Assembly (NCBI RefSeq): GCF_005938675.2 | Contig: NZ_VCCH02000046.1 | Coordinates: forward strand, 1-60,775 | Direction: 5' to 3' | From: Mycobacterium sp. KBS0706 | GTDB taxonomy: Bacteria; Pseudomonadota; Alphaproteobacteria; DSM-16000; Inquilinaceae | Length of the DNA stretch: 60,775 bases | Part shown: in pieces, positions 26,108-34,362 of the stretch | Layout of the letters: each line of letters starts with the position of its first letter | How positions within the stretch are numbered: the stretch's first letter is position 1 | Notes under the pieces: model-generated | Database searches by the model: none | What the model saw: only the letters and a program-made list of their open reading frames with translations | Told to the model about the DNA's origin: nothing | Position numbers and translations under genes: made by a program

Positions 26108-26830
26108 ATGCGTTCGAATACCCCCGCGGCCGACGGCCCGGCCGCGTTCCCCGAAGGCCCGAAGACCCGGCGCTCGCCCAAGGGACAGCGCCGGCGCCAG
26201 CAGATCCTGGATGCCGCCATGGAGATGTTCGCCCAGGGCGGCTATGCCGGCACCGCGATCGCCTCGATTGCCGAGAAGGCTGGGCTGTCCCTGCCCGGGC
26301 TGCTGCACCATTTCCCGAGCAAGATGTCGCTGCTGCTGGCGGCGATGGAGGAGCGCGACCACGAGACCGGCCGGCTGCTGGCTGTGGAGACGGAGGGGCG
26401 CGACCCGAAGACCGGACGGCTGCTGTCGCCGGTCGGGCTGACCTGGCGGAGGGTGCTGGACGACGCCCGCCGGGTGGTGCGCGCCAACGCCGGCAGGCGC
26501 AACCTGGTCCAGGTCTTCGCCATCCTCAACGGCGAGAGCCTGATCGAGGCCCATCCGGCGGCGCCCTTCTACCGCCGGCGTTCCGACTATCTGCTGTCCT
26601 TCATGCAAACCGCGTTCCAGGCCGGGATCGATGCCGGGGAGCTGCGGTCGGACCTCGACCCGCTGCAGCTGGCCTATGAGCTGATCGCGATGATGGACGG
26701 GCTGCAGATCCAGTGGCTGCGCGACCCGGACGGCATCGACATGGCCGCCAGCTTCGACGCCTATCTGCGGCGCCTGGAGCAAGGCATCCGCGCCTCGCCG
26801 GCGGGAGACAGCCGCGAGCCGGACGATTGA
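26108..26830 (+). CDS. TetR/AcrR family transcriptional regulator
   Basis: 240 residues from ATG 26108; an in-frame GTG 15 bases upstream is an alternative. The N-terminal helix-turn-helix is RRRQQILDAAMEMFAQGGYAGTAIASIAEKAGLSLPGLLHHFPSK at about residues 31-75, ending in the H-F-P-S-K variant of the usual Y-F-x-x-K. The C-terminal ligand domain (LAYELIAMMDGLQIQWLRDP) resembles TetR proteins that control sugar-hydrolase or uptake genes. It is divergent from the GH3 gene with a dyad between them, so it probably represses that gene and itself. The ligand is unknown. Confidence 0.88.
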   Translation: MRSNTPAADGPAAFPEGPKTRRSPKGQRRRQQILDAAMEMFAQGGYAGTAIASIAEKAGLSLPGLLHHFPSKMSLLLAAMEERDHETGRLLAVETEGRDPKTGRLLSPVGLTWRRVLDDARRVVRANAGRRNLVQVFAILNGESLIEAHPAAPFYRRRSDYLLSFMQTAFQAGIDAGELRSDLDPLQLAYELIAMMDGLQIQWLRDPDGIDMAASFDAYLRRLEQGIRASPAGDSREPDD

Positions 26831-26843
26831 GTGTTTGACTGTA

Positions 26844-26867
26844 CGTTATATTCCGTGGGATATATCG
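26844..26867. promoter_or_regulatory. 24-bp palindrome upstream of the GntR-oxidase-epimerase operon
   Basis: CGTTATATTCC, a GT centre and GGGATATATCG form an imperfect palindrome with 9 of 11 pairs. It is an isolated AT-rich dyad in GC-rich DNA, 14 bp after the TetR stop and 188 bp before the GntR start. It may be the operator of the GntR protein. It also scores about 16 of 22 against the Mo-box pattern with a 6-base spacer (26842-26869), so another regulator cannot be excluded. Confidence 0.5.
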
Positions 26868-27054
26868 AAGAGGCGATCGGGCACTCCCGACGCGCCTCCC
26901 AGGTTGCGTGCCGGTCCGTCCCAAGCCCGGCCCGCGGCCCAGCCTTTCGGGGCGGCGGTTCTTCCGCCGCCCTTTTTCTCGGCCACCGAGGCTTGTCGAC
27001 AAACTGCATTCCGCCGGCCTATCATCCAGCCCGGATCGAGAGGCAGGGAAGGGC

Positions 27055-27810
27055 ATGCCCTTGGCGCGAGCGGCGAAACCACAGGATGCCGGTGAGACCC
27101 GGTCGCGCGGCGGCGGGGCCACCAAGGTCTATGAGGCGCTGAAGCACGATATCCTCGACCTGGTGCTAGCCCCCGGCTCGGCTCTGGACGAGACCCGCAT
27201 CGCCGAGCGCTTCGGCCTGTCGCGCACGCCGATCCGCGAGGCACTGGTGCGGCTGGCCGCCGACGGGCTGGTCGCCACCCTGCCGAACCGCAACACCATC
27301 GTCGCGCCGATCGACTTCTCCACCCTGCCCGCCCATTTCGACGCGCTGACCCTGATGCACCGGGTCACCACCCGGCTGGCCGCCTTGCGCCGCACCGCCA
27401 AGGACCTCGACGAGATCCGCATCCACCAGGCCGGCTTCGGCCGGGCGGTGGCGGCGGCCGACGCCATCGGCATGGCCGACGCCAACCGCGACTTCCACCT
27501 GGCGATCGCCCGCGCCGGCCGCAACCGCTACTACACCGAACTGTTCGGCCGGCTGCTGGACGAGGGCCGGCGGCTGAACCGGATCTACTACGCCTCCTTC
27601 GACGACCATCTGCCGGCCGAGTTCGTGGCCGAGCACGAGGCCATCATCCAGGCCATCGCCGAGCGCGACGCCGACCGCGCCGACAGCCTGGCCCGTGCCC
27701 ATGCCGGCCAGGTGGTGCGGCAGATCCAGGGCTTCCTGGCCAGCGGCGTGGCCGGCGACGTCGTCCTCGCCCCCGCGGCCGAGCCCGCCCAGCCCGCGCT
27801 GCCGGCCTAG
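27055..27810 (+). CDS. GntR family regulator, FCD (FadR C-terminal) type
   Basis: 251 residues from ATG 27055 with AGGGAAGGG just upstream. The winged helix is near residues 22-90: KVYEALKHDILDLVLAPGSALDE, RIAERFGLSRTPIREALVRL (recognition helix) and NRNTIVAPID. The FCD ligand-binding domain follows with FHLAIARAGRNR and EHEAIIQAIAERDAD, which holds metal-ligand His residues. It is the first gene of an operon with the FAD oxidase starting directly after its stop codon. By analogy with hydroxyproline or amino-acid loci it probably represses the operon until the substrate is present. Confidence 0.9.
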   Translation: MPLARAAKPQDAGETRSRGGGATKVYEALKHDILDLVLAPGSALDETRIAERFGLSRTPIREALVRLAADGLVATLPNRNTIVAPIDFSTLPAHFDALTLMHRVTTRLAALRRTAKDLDEIRIHQAGFGRAVAAADAIGMADANRDFHLAIARAGRNRYYTELFGRLLDEGRRLNRIYYASFDDHLPAEFVAEHEAIIQAIAERDADRADSLARAHAGQVVRQIQGFLASGVAGDVVLAPAAEPAQPALPA

Positions 27811-29052
27811 ATGGCCGGCATCGCCATCATCGGCGGGGGCGTGATCGGTTGCGCCGCAGCGGCCTGGCTGGCGGCCGACGGGCACGAGGTCATGGTCTAT
27901 GAGCGCCGGCCGGAGGACCGCCACGCCTCGTCCGGCAATGCCGGGCTGCTGGCCTTCCCCGAGATCACGCCGCTGGCCCGGCCCGGCGTGCTGAGATCGG
28001 TGCCGCGCTGGCTGATGGACCCGCTGGGCCCCCTCGCCCTGCGCTGGCGCGACCTGCCGGCACTGACCCCCTGGCTGCTGCGCTTCCTGGCCGCAGCCCG
28101 GGCGGAGCGGGTGGAACGGTCGACCGCGGCGCTCGGCGAGCTGATGCGCGGCGCCCTCGGCGACCACCAGGAGCTGGCCCGCCGCGCCGGGCTCATCACG
28201 ACGGAAGGGCGGGCCGGCCATCTGCGCCAGACCGGGGCGATCGACATCTACGACACCGAGGCCGGCTTCCGCGCCGCTCTGCCGGAATGGGAGCTGCGCC
28301 GCCGCCTCGGCGGCCATGCGTTCGAGCCGCTGACGCCGGACCAGGCCCGCGCCCTCGTGCCCGACCTGCAGGGCGGCTTCGCCCGTGCCGTGTTGTGCCC
28401 GGCCTATTGGATGGTCGACAGCCCGCTCGGCGTGCTGCGGGGCCTGCGCCGCGGCCTGGGCGACCGGCTGGTCGCGGGCGCGGTCTCCTCCGTCGAGCCC
28501 GGCGCGGAGGGCGTCGCCGTGCGGCTGGCCGACGGCACCGCCCGGACCTTCGACAAGGTGGTCGTCGCGGCCGGGGTCTGGTCGCGCGAGATCGTCCGCG
28601 GCCTCGGCCTGAAGGTGCCGCTGGAGACCGAGCGCGGCTACAACACCACGATCCCGGAAGCGCCGGTGCGCCTGCCGATGCCGGTGGTGTTCGCCGATCA
28701 CGGCTTTGTCGCCTCGCCGCTGTCCGACGGCCTGCGCATCGGCGGGGCGGTCGAGCTGGCGGCGGTGGACGCCCCGGCCAACCTGGCCCGCGCCCGGGCG
28801 CTGCGGCGGAAGGCCAGGGCCTATCTGCCGGCGATCCCGGAGACCGGCGGCACCGAATGGATGGGCCGCCGCCCCTCCACCCCCGACAGCCTGCCGGTGA
28901 TCGGCGCCCATCCGCGCGACCGCCGCATCGTCTTCGCCTTCGGCCATGGCCATCTCGGCCTGACCCTGTCCGCCACCACCGCCCGCCTCGCCGCCGGCCT
29001 GCTGTCCGGCAGCCCGGCCCCCGCCCCCTTCGGCATCGAACGATTCCAGTGA
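27811..29052 (+). CDS. FAD-dependent D-amino-acid oxidase/dehydrogenase (DadA/HypO-like)
   Basis: 413 residues; ATG follows the GntR stop with no gap. The FAD-binding GxGxxG is at the N-terminus (IAIIGGGVIGCAAAAWLA), with YERR ending strand two, SSGNAGLLAFPEI, and C-terminal PDSLPVIG and GHGHLGLTLSATT, all typical of DAO-fold enzymes. Next to a 4-hydroxyproline-type epimerase it most likely oxidises cis-4-hydroxy-D-proline, feeding electrons to the respiratory chain or oxygen. The later pathway enzymes (deaminase, semialdehyde dehydrogenase) are not in the window. Confidence 0.88.
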   Translation: MAGIAIIGGGVIGCAAAAWLAADGHEVMVYERRPEDRHASSGNAGLLAFPEITPLARPGVLRSVPRWLMDPLGPLALRWRDLPALTPWLLRFLAAARAERVERSTAALGELMRGALGDHQELARRAGLITTEGRAGHLRQTGAIDIYDTEAGFRAALPEWELRRRLGGHAFEPLTPDQARALVPDLQGGFARAVLCPAYWMVDSPLGVLRGLRRGLGDRLVAGAVSSVEPGAEGVAVRLADGTARTFDKVVVAAGVWSREIVRGLGLKVPLETERGYNTTIPEAPVRLPMPVVFADHGFVASPLSDGLRIGGAVELAAVDAPANLARARALRRKARAYLPAIPETGGTEWMGRRPSTPDSLPVIGAHPRDRRIVFAFGHGHLGLTLSATTARLAAGLLSGSPAPAPFGIERFQ

Positions 29053-29053
29053 C

Positions 29054-30058
29054 ATGACCAAGAGCAGCTTCTTCTGTATCGACGCCCACACCTGCGGCAA
29101 CCCGGTCCGCGTCGTCGCCGGCGGCGCCCCGCCGCTCGATGGCGCGACGATGAGCGAGAAGCGCCAGGCCTTCATCGCCGAATACGACTGGATCCGCACC
29201 GGGCTGATGTTCGAGCCGCGCGGCCATGATGTGATGTCGGGGTCGATCCTGTACGCCCCGACCCGCGACGATGCCGACGCCGCCGTCCTGTTCATCGAGA
29301 CCTCGGGCTGCCTGCCGATGTGCGGCCACGGCACCATCGGCACGGTGACGGTGATGGTCGAGGAAGGGCTGGTGCGACCGAAGACGCCGGGCAAGCTGCG
29401 GCTGGAGGTGCCGGCCGGCATCGTCGACGCCGAGTACGAGCAGGACGCCGCCGGCCACGTCACCTCGGTGCGCATCCGCAACGTCCCGTCCTTCCTCTAC
29501 AGGGAGAAGGTGGGGTTCGAGCTGCCGGGCTTCGGCCCGCTGGTGGCCGACATCGCCTATGGCGGCAACTTCTACGCCATCATCGAGCCGCAGCCGGGCT
29601 ATGCCGATCTGGAGGCGCTGTCGGCGGGCGAAATCCAGCGCCTGTCGCCGATCGTCCGCCAAGTGGTGAACGAGCGCGTCGACATGGTCCATCCGGAGGA
29701 TCCGACCATCCGCGGCCTGCGCCATGTGCAATGGACCGGCAAGCCGAAGCACCCGGAGGCGCATGCCCGCAACGCCGTGTTCTACGGCGAGAAGGCGATC
29801 GACCGGTCGCCCTGCGGCACCGGCACCTCGGCCCGCATGGCCCAGCTGGCGGCGCGCGGGCAGCTGAAGACCGGCGATGCCTTCGTGCATGAGAGCATCA
29901 TCGGCAGCCTGTTCCACGGCCGGGTCGAGGGCACGGCCAAGGTGGGGCCTTTCGACGCGATCATCCCGTCGATCGCCGGCCAGGCCTGGCTGACCGGCTA
30001 CAACACCATCTTCCTCGACGACCGCGACCCCTTCGTCCGCGGCTTTACGGTCATGTGA
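29054..30058 (+). CDS. Proline racemase family, probable 4-hydroxyproline 2-epimerase
   Basis: 334 residues. Both catalytic cysteines are present, Cys90 in CLPMCGHGTIGT and Cys254 in DRSPCGTGTSARMA, which points to an epimerase, not a dehydratase (that has Thr at the first site). DAHTCGNPVRVV starts the protein as in the family. It interconverts trans-4-hydroxy-L-proline and cis-4-hydroxy-D-proline (or a related proline derivative). It starts one base after the oxidase stop, so regulator, epimerase and oxidase act together in imino-acid use. Confidence 0.92.
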   Translation: MTKSSFFCIDAHTCGNPVRVVAGGAPPLDGATMSEKRQAFIAEYDWIRTGLMFEPRGHDVMSGSILYAPTRDDADAAVLFIETSGCLPMCGHGTIGTVTVMVEEGLVRPKTPGKLRLEVPAGIVDAEYEQDAAGHVTSVRIRNVPSFLYREKVGFELPGFGPLVADIAYGGNFYAIIEPQPGYADLEALSAGEIQRLSPIVRQVVNERVDMVHPEDPTIRGLRHVQWTGKPKHPEAHARNAVFYGEKAIDRSPCGTGTSARMAQLAARGQLKTGDAFVHESIIGSLFHGRVEGTAKVGPFDAIIPSIAGQAWLTGYNTIFLDDRDPFVRGFTVM

Positions 30059-30112
30059 CGGCGGCCGCCGCCTCGTTACTGTGTCCCCCGGACGATTCGC
30101 GGGGAGACAGGA

Positions 30113-30481
30113 ATGATCGACCGGGTGCTTCTGATCGGAGCCGGGCTGCACGGCATGATGGCGGTGGCGATGGGCGCCTTCGCCGCGCACGGCATGGCGG
30201 CGGCGGCGCCGGAGCGGCTGGGCTGGGTGCACACCGGGGCGCAGTACCAGCTGGTGCATGCCGTGGCGCTGCTGGCCCTGGCCCTGCTGGGCGCGCCGGG
30301 CATGCTGCGCTGGGCGGGATGGTCCTTCCTGGTCGGCGCCGTGATTTTCGCCGGCACCCTCTATCTGATGGCATTCGGCGCGCCGCGCTGGTTCGGCGCC
30401 ATCACCCCGATCGGCGGCGTGCTGCTGATCCTGGGCTGGGCCCTGGCGGTGCTGGCCGCCTTTCGCCTGGCGGAAAGTTGA
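30113..30481 (+). CDS. DUF423 family small membrane protein
   Basis: 122 residues with four hydrophobic helices, starting IDRVLLIGAGLHGMMAVAMGAFAAHG and containing HTGAQYQLVHAVALL, the family hallmark (His/Gln/Tyr). GGGGAGACAGGA precedes ATG 30113. E. coli YgdD is of this family; the function is unknown. It lies 54 bp after the epimerase gene in the same direction. Confidence 0.88.
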   Translation: MIDRVLLIGAGLHGMMAVAMGAFAAHGMAAAAPERLGWVHTGAQYQLVHAVALLALALLGAPGMLRWAGWSFLVGAVIFAGTLYLMAFGAPRWFGAITPIGGVLLILGWALAVLAAFRLAES

Positions 30482-30531
30482 GAGGCGGGGCGTTGGCCGC
30501 GGCCGCCGCCCGCGCTAGAGTCTGACTCATC

Positions 30532-30762
30532 ATGGCGGACTTCGACCTCGACGCGCGCGACCTGATCTGCCCGATGCCGGTGCTGAAGGCGCGCAAGGCG
30601 CTGCAGGGGCTGGCGCCGGGCCAGGTGCTGGACGTGCTGGCCACCGACGCAGCGGCGCGCAAGGACTTCCCGGCCTTCTGCGACGCCACCGGCCATGTCC
30701 TGGTCGCGGTGACCGACGAGGCCGGCGGCGTCACCCGCTACAGCATCCGCAAGGCAGGATAG
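30532..30762 (+). CDS. TusA/SirA-like sulfurtransferase
   Basis: 76 residues. DLICPMPVLKARKAL carries the CPxP motif with the sulfur-carrying Cys13. The small alpha/beta fold moves persulfide sulfur, in tRNA thiolation (TusA) or in other sulfur relays. It is followed after 3 bp by the deacetylase-like gene, so the two are probably co-transcribed. With no tusBCDE or sulfur-oxidation genes nearby, its pathway is open. Confidence 0.88.
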   Translation: MADFDLDARDLICPMPVLKARKALQGLAPGQVLDVLATDAAARKDFPAFCDATGHVLVAVTDEAGGVTRYSIRKAG

Positions 30763-30765
30763 GGC

Positions 30766-31695
30766 ATGGACACGCTGCTCTTCACCCACCCGGCCTGCAT
30801 CGGCCACGACACCGGCCCCGGCCATCCCGAGCGGCCGGACCGGCTGCGGGCGGTGCTGACGGCGCTGGAGGATGAGAGCTTCCATCTGCTGCAGCGGCGC
30901 GAGGCGCCGGAGGCGACGATCGAGCAGATCGCCCGCGCCCATCCCGACGCCTTCGTCCGCCGGCTGCTGGCCGCGGTGCCGGAGAGCGGGCTGCAGCCGA
31001 TCGACGCCGACACGGTGCTGTCGCCCGGATCGGGCGCCGCCGCGCTGCGGGCGGCCGGCGCCGGCTGCGCCGCGGTCGACGCCGTGCTGGCGGGCGAGGC
31101 GCGCAACGCCTTCTGCGCCGTGCGGCCGCCCGGCCACCATGCCGAGACCGCGCGGGCCATGGGCTTCTGCCTGTTCAACAGCGTCGCCATCGCCGCGATG
31201 CACGCCCGGCTGGCGCATGGGCTGGGCCGGATCGCGGTGGTCGATTTCGACGTCCACCACGGCAACGGCACCCAGGACATCTTCTGGTCCGAGCCGGACC
31301 TGTTCTACGCCTCGACCCACCAGTCGCCGCTGTATCCCGGCACTGGCTCCGAGGACGAGACCGGGGTCGCCGGCAACATCCTCAACGCGCCGCTGCCGCC
31401 GATGTCGGGCGGGGTCGAGTTCCGCCGGGCGATGGAGCGCATCGTGCTGCCCGCGGTCGACGCCTTCGCGCCGGAGCTGCTGCTGATTTCGGCCGGCTTC
31501 GACGCCCATGCCCGCGACCCGCTGGCCAATCTGGAGCTGCACGAGGGCGATTTCGCCTGGGCGACGCAGGAGCTGATGCGCCTGGCCGACCGGCATTGCG
31601 GCGGCCGCGTCGTCTCCACCCTCGAAGGCGGCTACGACCTGCGCGCCCTGGCCCTCTCCACCGCCGCCCATGTGCACACGTTGATGACCGGCTGA
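30766..31695 (+). CDS. Histone deacetylase-fold hydrolase (acetylpolyamine or related amidohydrolase)
   Basis: 309 residues, full length for bacterial class II deacetylases. Zinc and catalytic motifs: GHPERPDRL near the start, VRPPGHHAE (His pair), DFDVHHGNGTQDIFW (Asp and His metal ligands), STHQSPLYPGTG, SAGFDAHARDPL (second Asp) and LEGGYDL. It removes acyl groups from small amines or proteins; bacterial members often act on acetylpolyamines. It starts 3 bp after the TusA-like gene and converges with a TetR gene 10 bp on. Confidence 0.92.
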   Translation: MDTLLFTHPACIGHDTGPGHPERPDRLRAVLTALEDESFHLLQRREAPEATIEQIARAHPDAFVRRLLAAVPESGLQPIDADTVLSPGSGAAALRAAGAGCAAVDAVLAGEARNAFCAVRPPGHHAETARAMGFCLFNSVAIAAMHARLAHGLGRIAVVDFDVHHGNGTQDIFWSEPDLFYASTHQSPLYPGTGSEDETGVAGNILNAPLPPMSGGVEFRRAMERIVLPAVDAFAPELLLISAGFDAHARDPLANLELHEGDFAWATQELMRLADRHCGGRVVSTLEGGYDLRALALSTAAHVHTLMTG

Positions 31696-31704
31696 GCCGC
31701 CGGC

Positions 31705-32340
31705 TTATCCCGACGGCGGCCACAGCCCGGCCAGGATCTCCGGCAGGATCGCGTCGTCGACCGGCCCGGCGCCATGCGCTTCGCCGATGCCGTCGAGCTT
31801 GCCGTCCAGCGCCAGATGGGCGAAGCCGTGGACCATCGACCAGGCGGCCACCACGGTGGCGAGGGCCGCGCGGTCGAGCGGCTGGCCGCCGGCGATGCCG
31901 CGATAGGCGCGGACCGCGTCCTCGAGCTCGGCGAAGGCGGCCTGGCCGGCGGCGCGCAGCCGCGAATCCTCCCAGTTCAGCCGGTCCTTGCGGAACATCA
32001 GAAGGAACCGCGCCGGATGCGCCCGGGCGAAGCGGACATAGCCTGCCCCCTGCCCGCTCAGCCGGGCGGCGGGATCGGTGCCGCCTTGCGCCGCCCCCTC
32101 GCGCAGGAAGCGGGTCAGCGTCTCGAAGCCCAGCAGCGCCACCTCGGTCAGCAGCCCCGCGGCGCTGCCGAAATGGTGGGCCGGAGCAGCGGCCGACACC
32201 CCGGCACGGCGCGCCGCCTCGCGCAGGGTGAAGCCCTCGACCCCGCGCTCGGTCAGGATCGCTTCGGCCGCCTCGACCAGCGCCCGCTGCAGATCCCCGT
32301 GATGATACCGCTCCCGCGGCTCAGTCGTCTCATCCGGCAT
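31705..32340 (-). CDS. TetR family regulator (WHG-domain type)
   Basis: 211 residues; RERYHHGDLQRALVEAAEAIL opens the protein, a hallmark of the WHG group, followed by the helix-turn-helix GFTLREAARRAGVSAAAPAHHFGSAAGLL. The C-terminal part has VVAAWSMVHGFAHLALDG, the W-x-x-x-H-G motif that names the group. It diverges from the ABA4-like gene, with two GTGTTCAG-type sites in the 73-bp interval. Ligand unknown. Confidence 0.88.
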   Translation of the reverse strand: MPDETTEPRERYHHGDLQRALVEAAEAILTERGVEGFTLREAARRAGVSAAAPAHHFGSAAGLLTEVALLGFETLTRFLREGAAQGGTDPAARLSGQGAGYVRFARAHPARFLLMFRKDRLNWEDSRLRAAGQAAFAELEDAVRAYRGIAGGQPLDRAALATVVAAWSMVHGFAHLALDGKLDGIGEAHGAGPVDDAILPEILAGLWPPSG

Positions 32341-32353
32341 GCCGCCTCAAACT

Positions 32354-32400
32354 TTACAGTGTTCAGATTCGATGCTAGCTTCATCTTAACACTGTTCAGA
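32354..32400. promoter_or_regulatory. Paired TetR-type sites in the TetR/ABA4-like divergent region
   Basis: TTACAGTGTTCAGA (32354-32367) and TTAACACTGTTCAGA (32386-32400) share the ACAGTGTT core, the second on the opposite strand (its complement reads TGAACAGTGTTAA). The sites are about three helical turns apart and fill the short gap between the TetR start at 32340 and the membrane-protein start at 32414. This looks like a double operator for the TetR protein. Confidence 0.6.
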
Positions 32401-32413
32401 CGGAGAGGAAGCC

Positions 32414-32860
32414 ATGCTCGACCTGCTGTTCCGCGGCGGCAACATGCTCGCGATCCTCGGCTGGCTGGCGTTGGCCGCCGCCCCGCTGCTGCCGCGCCAC
32501 AAGGCCCGGCTGCGGAGCGTCGCCGGGCTGGCGGTGCCGCTGCTCTTCGCCGCCGCCTATCTCGGCCTGGTCGGCGTCTCCTGGGGCTCGGCCCAGGGCG
32601 GCTACGGCTCGATCGCCGCGGTGCGGGCCCTGTTCGATTCGCCCGGCATGCTGGTCGCGGGCTGGCTGCACTACCTGGCCTTCGACCTGTTCGTCGGCGG
32701 CTGGATCGCCCGCGAAGGTGAGCGGGCCGGGCTGCCGCATCTGCTGCTGCTCCCCTGCTTCGTCCTGACCTTCCTGTTCGGTCCGATCGGCCTCCTCGCC
32801 TTCGCCCTGCTGCGGGCCGGCCTCGGCCGCCGCGCGCCCGGCCAGGTGGCGGAGGCGTGA
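32414..32860 (+). CDS. ABA4-like (DUF4281) membrane protein
   Basis: 148 residues, four hydrophobic helices. Landmarks are LLFRGGNMLAILGWLALAA at the start, WLHYLAFDLFVGGWIARE (the conserved H-Y-x-x-F-D-L-F-x-G-x-W-x-x-R block) and FGPIGLLAF near the end. Plant ABA4 members take part in neoxanthin formation; bacterial ones have no known function. ATG 32414 has GGAGAGGAAG upstream. It is followed with a one-base overlap by a second membrane-protein gene and diverges from a TetR gene. Confidence 0.8.
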   Translation: MLDLLFRGGNMLAILGWLALAAAPLLPRHKARLRSVAGLAVPLLFAAAYLGLVGVSWGSAQGGYGSIAAVRALFDSPGMLVAGWLHYLAFDLFVGGWIAREGERAGLPHLLLLPCFVLTFLFGPIGLLAFALLRAGLGRRAPGQVAEA

Positions 32861-32862
32861 TG

Positions 32863-33699
32863 ATGTCCTCGACCGCCCTTCCCCTGCCGCGCGATCCGGT
32901 GCGCGGGCCCGCCAGCCTGCTCCGGGCGCTCCGCCGCCGCGACCCGACGCTGGCAGGCTTCGGCCTGGCCCTGCTCGCGCTCGCCGTCGTCCTGAGCGTG
33001 GCGTGGGCGCTCGACCCGCGCCAGCTGCATGGCGAGGACGTCTGGGCCAAGCCGGTCAAGTTCCTGCTCTCGGTCGGGCTGTTCGCCCTGACCAGCGCCT
33101 GGTTCATCGGCGAGCTGCCGCAGGCGCGACGGACCGCGGCCCCGATCCGCGCCGCGCGCTGGACCATCATCGTCGCCGGCACGTTCGAGCTGGTCTACAT
33201 CACCCTGCAAGGCGCGCTCGGCCAGCCTTCGCATTTCAACGAGTCGACGCCGTTCCACGCAGTGATGTTCGCGCTGATGGGGATCGGCGCCGTGGCCCTG
33301 ACCGCGACGACCCTGCCGCTGGCACGCGAGATCGCCCGCCACGGCACCGGGCTGTCCCCGGCGCTGCGCCTGGCGATCGTGCTGGGGCTGGTGCTGACCT
33401 TCGTCCTCGGCGTCGGCGCCGGCATCGCCATCTCCGTCCATGGCGGCCCTGTTGTGGGCGGCGCCGGCGGCCCCGGCCTGCCGCTGCTCGGCTGGTCGAC
33501 CACCGGCGGCGACCTGCGGGTGCCGCATTTCCTCGGCATCCACGCCCAGCAGCTGCTGCCGCTGGCCGGCGCCGGCCTGGCCGCGGCCCTGCCGATGCGG
33601 GCGCGGCCGGCGGTCTGGCTGGTCTCGGCCTTCTATGCCGCGATCACCCTCGCCGCCTTCGCCCAGGCCATGACGGGCCGGCCGCTGATCGGCATGTGA
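32863..33699 (+). CDS. Uncharacterised polytopic membrane protein
   Basis: About 278 residues and six to seven hydrophobic helices. ATG 32863 is preferred because GGAGG lies seven bases upstream; ATG 32860 overlapping the previous stop is an alternative. Polar landmarks between helices are GEDVWAKPVKFLLSVG, GQPSHFNESTPFHAVMF and GGDLRVPHFLGIHAQQLLPL, which contain several His residues that could bind a cofactor or metal. I do not recognise a family. Coupling to the ABA4-like gene suggests one membrane function under TetR control. Confidence 0.75.
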   Translation: MSSTALPLPRDPVRGPASLLRALRRRDPTLAGFGLALLALAVVLSVAWALDPRQLHGEDVWAKPVKFLLSVGLFALTSAWFIGELPQARRTAAPIRAARWTIIVAGTFELVYITLQGALGQPSHFNESTPFHAVMFALMGIGAVALTATTLPLAREIARHGTGLSPALRLAIVLGLVLTFVLGVGAGIAISVHGGPVVGGAGGPGLPLLGWSTTGGDLRVPHFLGIHAQQLLPLAGAGLAAALPMRARPAVWLVSAFYAAITLAAFAQAMTGRPLIGM

Positions 33700-33717
33700 C
33701 GGTGCGCGGCGGGCGCA

Positions 33718-34302
33718 TTACTGCGCCAGCGCGGTGATCCACAGCGCCCGCGCCTCGCCCTCGCCCGTGGCGATCGCGGCATGGCCGACGCGGGCGTCGA
33801 AATACGCGGCATCGCCGGGGCCGAGTTCGACCGAGCCGTCGCGCTCGGAGAACAGCGTCACCCGGCCGGCGAGCACATACAGGAAATCGTCGCTGTCGTG
33901 CCGCTCCCAGTCCGCGAAATCGTTCGGGGACCGGGCGTGGATGATGACCTCCGCCGCCAGGAAAGGCGCGTTGCGCAACTCGCCGCCGAAGGGGCGAAGG
34001 CGGTAATTCGGCATCTCGGTGGTCGCGCCCTCGCCGGCCCGAACCACAATGCGGCGCCCGCGCAGGGACGAATCGGCCGGGCCGAACAGCCCGGCCAGCT
34101 CGATGCCGAAACCACGCGCGAGCTTCTGCATCGCCTGGAAGGTCGGCGACATCTCGCCGCGCTCGATCTTCGACAGCGCCGAGCGCGACAGGCCGGTGCG
34201 GCCGGCCGCCTCCTCCAGCGTCCAGCCCTTCTCCGCCCGCAGCCGGCGCACGGTCTCCGCCAGGTCGATCTCCGGCGTTCGCACCATATCCTTCGGCGGC
34301 AT
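33718..34302 (-). CDS. XRE-family regulator with C-terminal cupin
   Basis: 194 residues. Residues 14-68 form an XRE helix-turn-helix (VRRLRAEKGWTLEEAAGRTGLSRSALSKIERGEMSP, here as landmark); residues 110-190 are a cupin with HDSDDFLYVLAGRVTLF and ELGPGDAAYFDARVGHA. ATG 34302 has GGGAG six bases upstream. Such regulators sense small molecules through the cupin (polyamine, amino-acid and detoxification genes). It diverges from a quinone-oxidoreductase-like gene across a palindrome-rich interval. Confidence 0.9.
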   Translation of the reverse strand: MPPKDMVRTPEIDLAETVRRLRAEKGWTLEEAAGRTGLSRSALSKIERGEMSPTFQAMQKLARGFGIELAGLFGPADSSLRGRRIVVRAGEGATTEMPNYRLRPFGGELRNAPFLAAEVIIHARSPNDFADWERHDSDDFLYVLAGRVTLFSERDGSVELGPGDAAYFDARVGHAAIATGEGEARALWITALAQ

Positions 34303-34362
34303 GGTCGCTCCCGTCTTGCAGCCCTTCGCTTGTCGAGCGGCGGTGACAGCCCGTCAAGTCGC

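Noticed and set aside
27166..29481. A 771-codon open frame on the minus strand opposite the GntR and oxidase genes
   Set aside because: Antisense of two genes with clear motifs; composition is that of a shadow frame.
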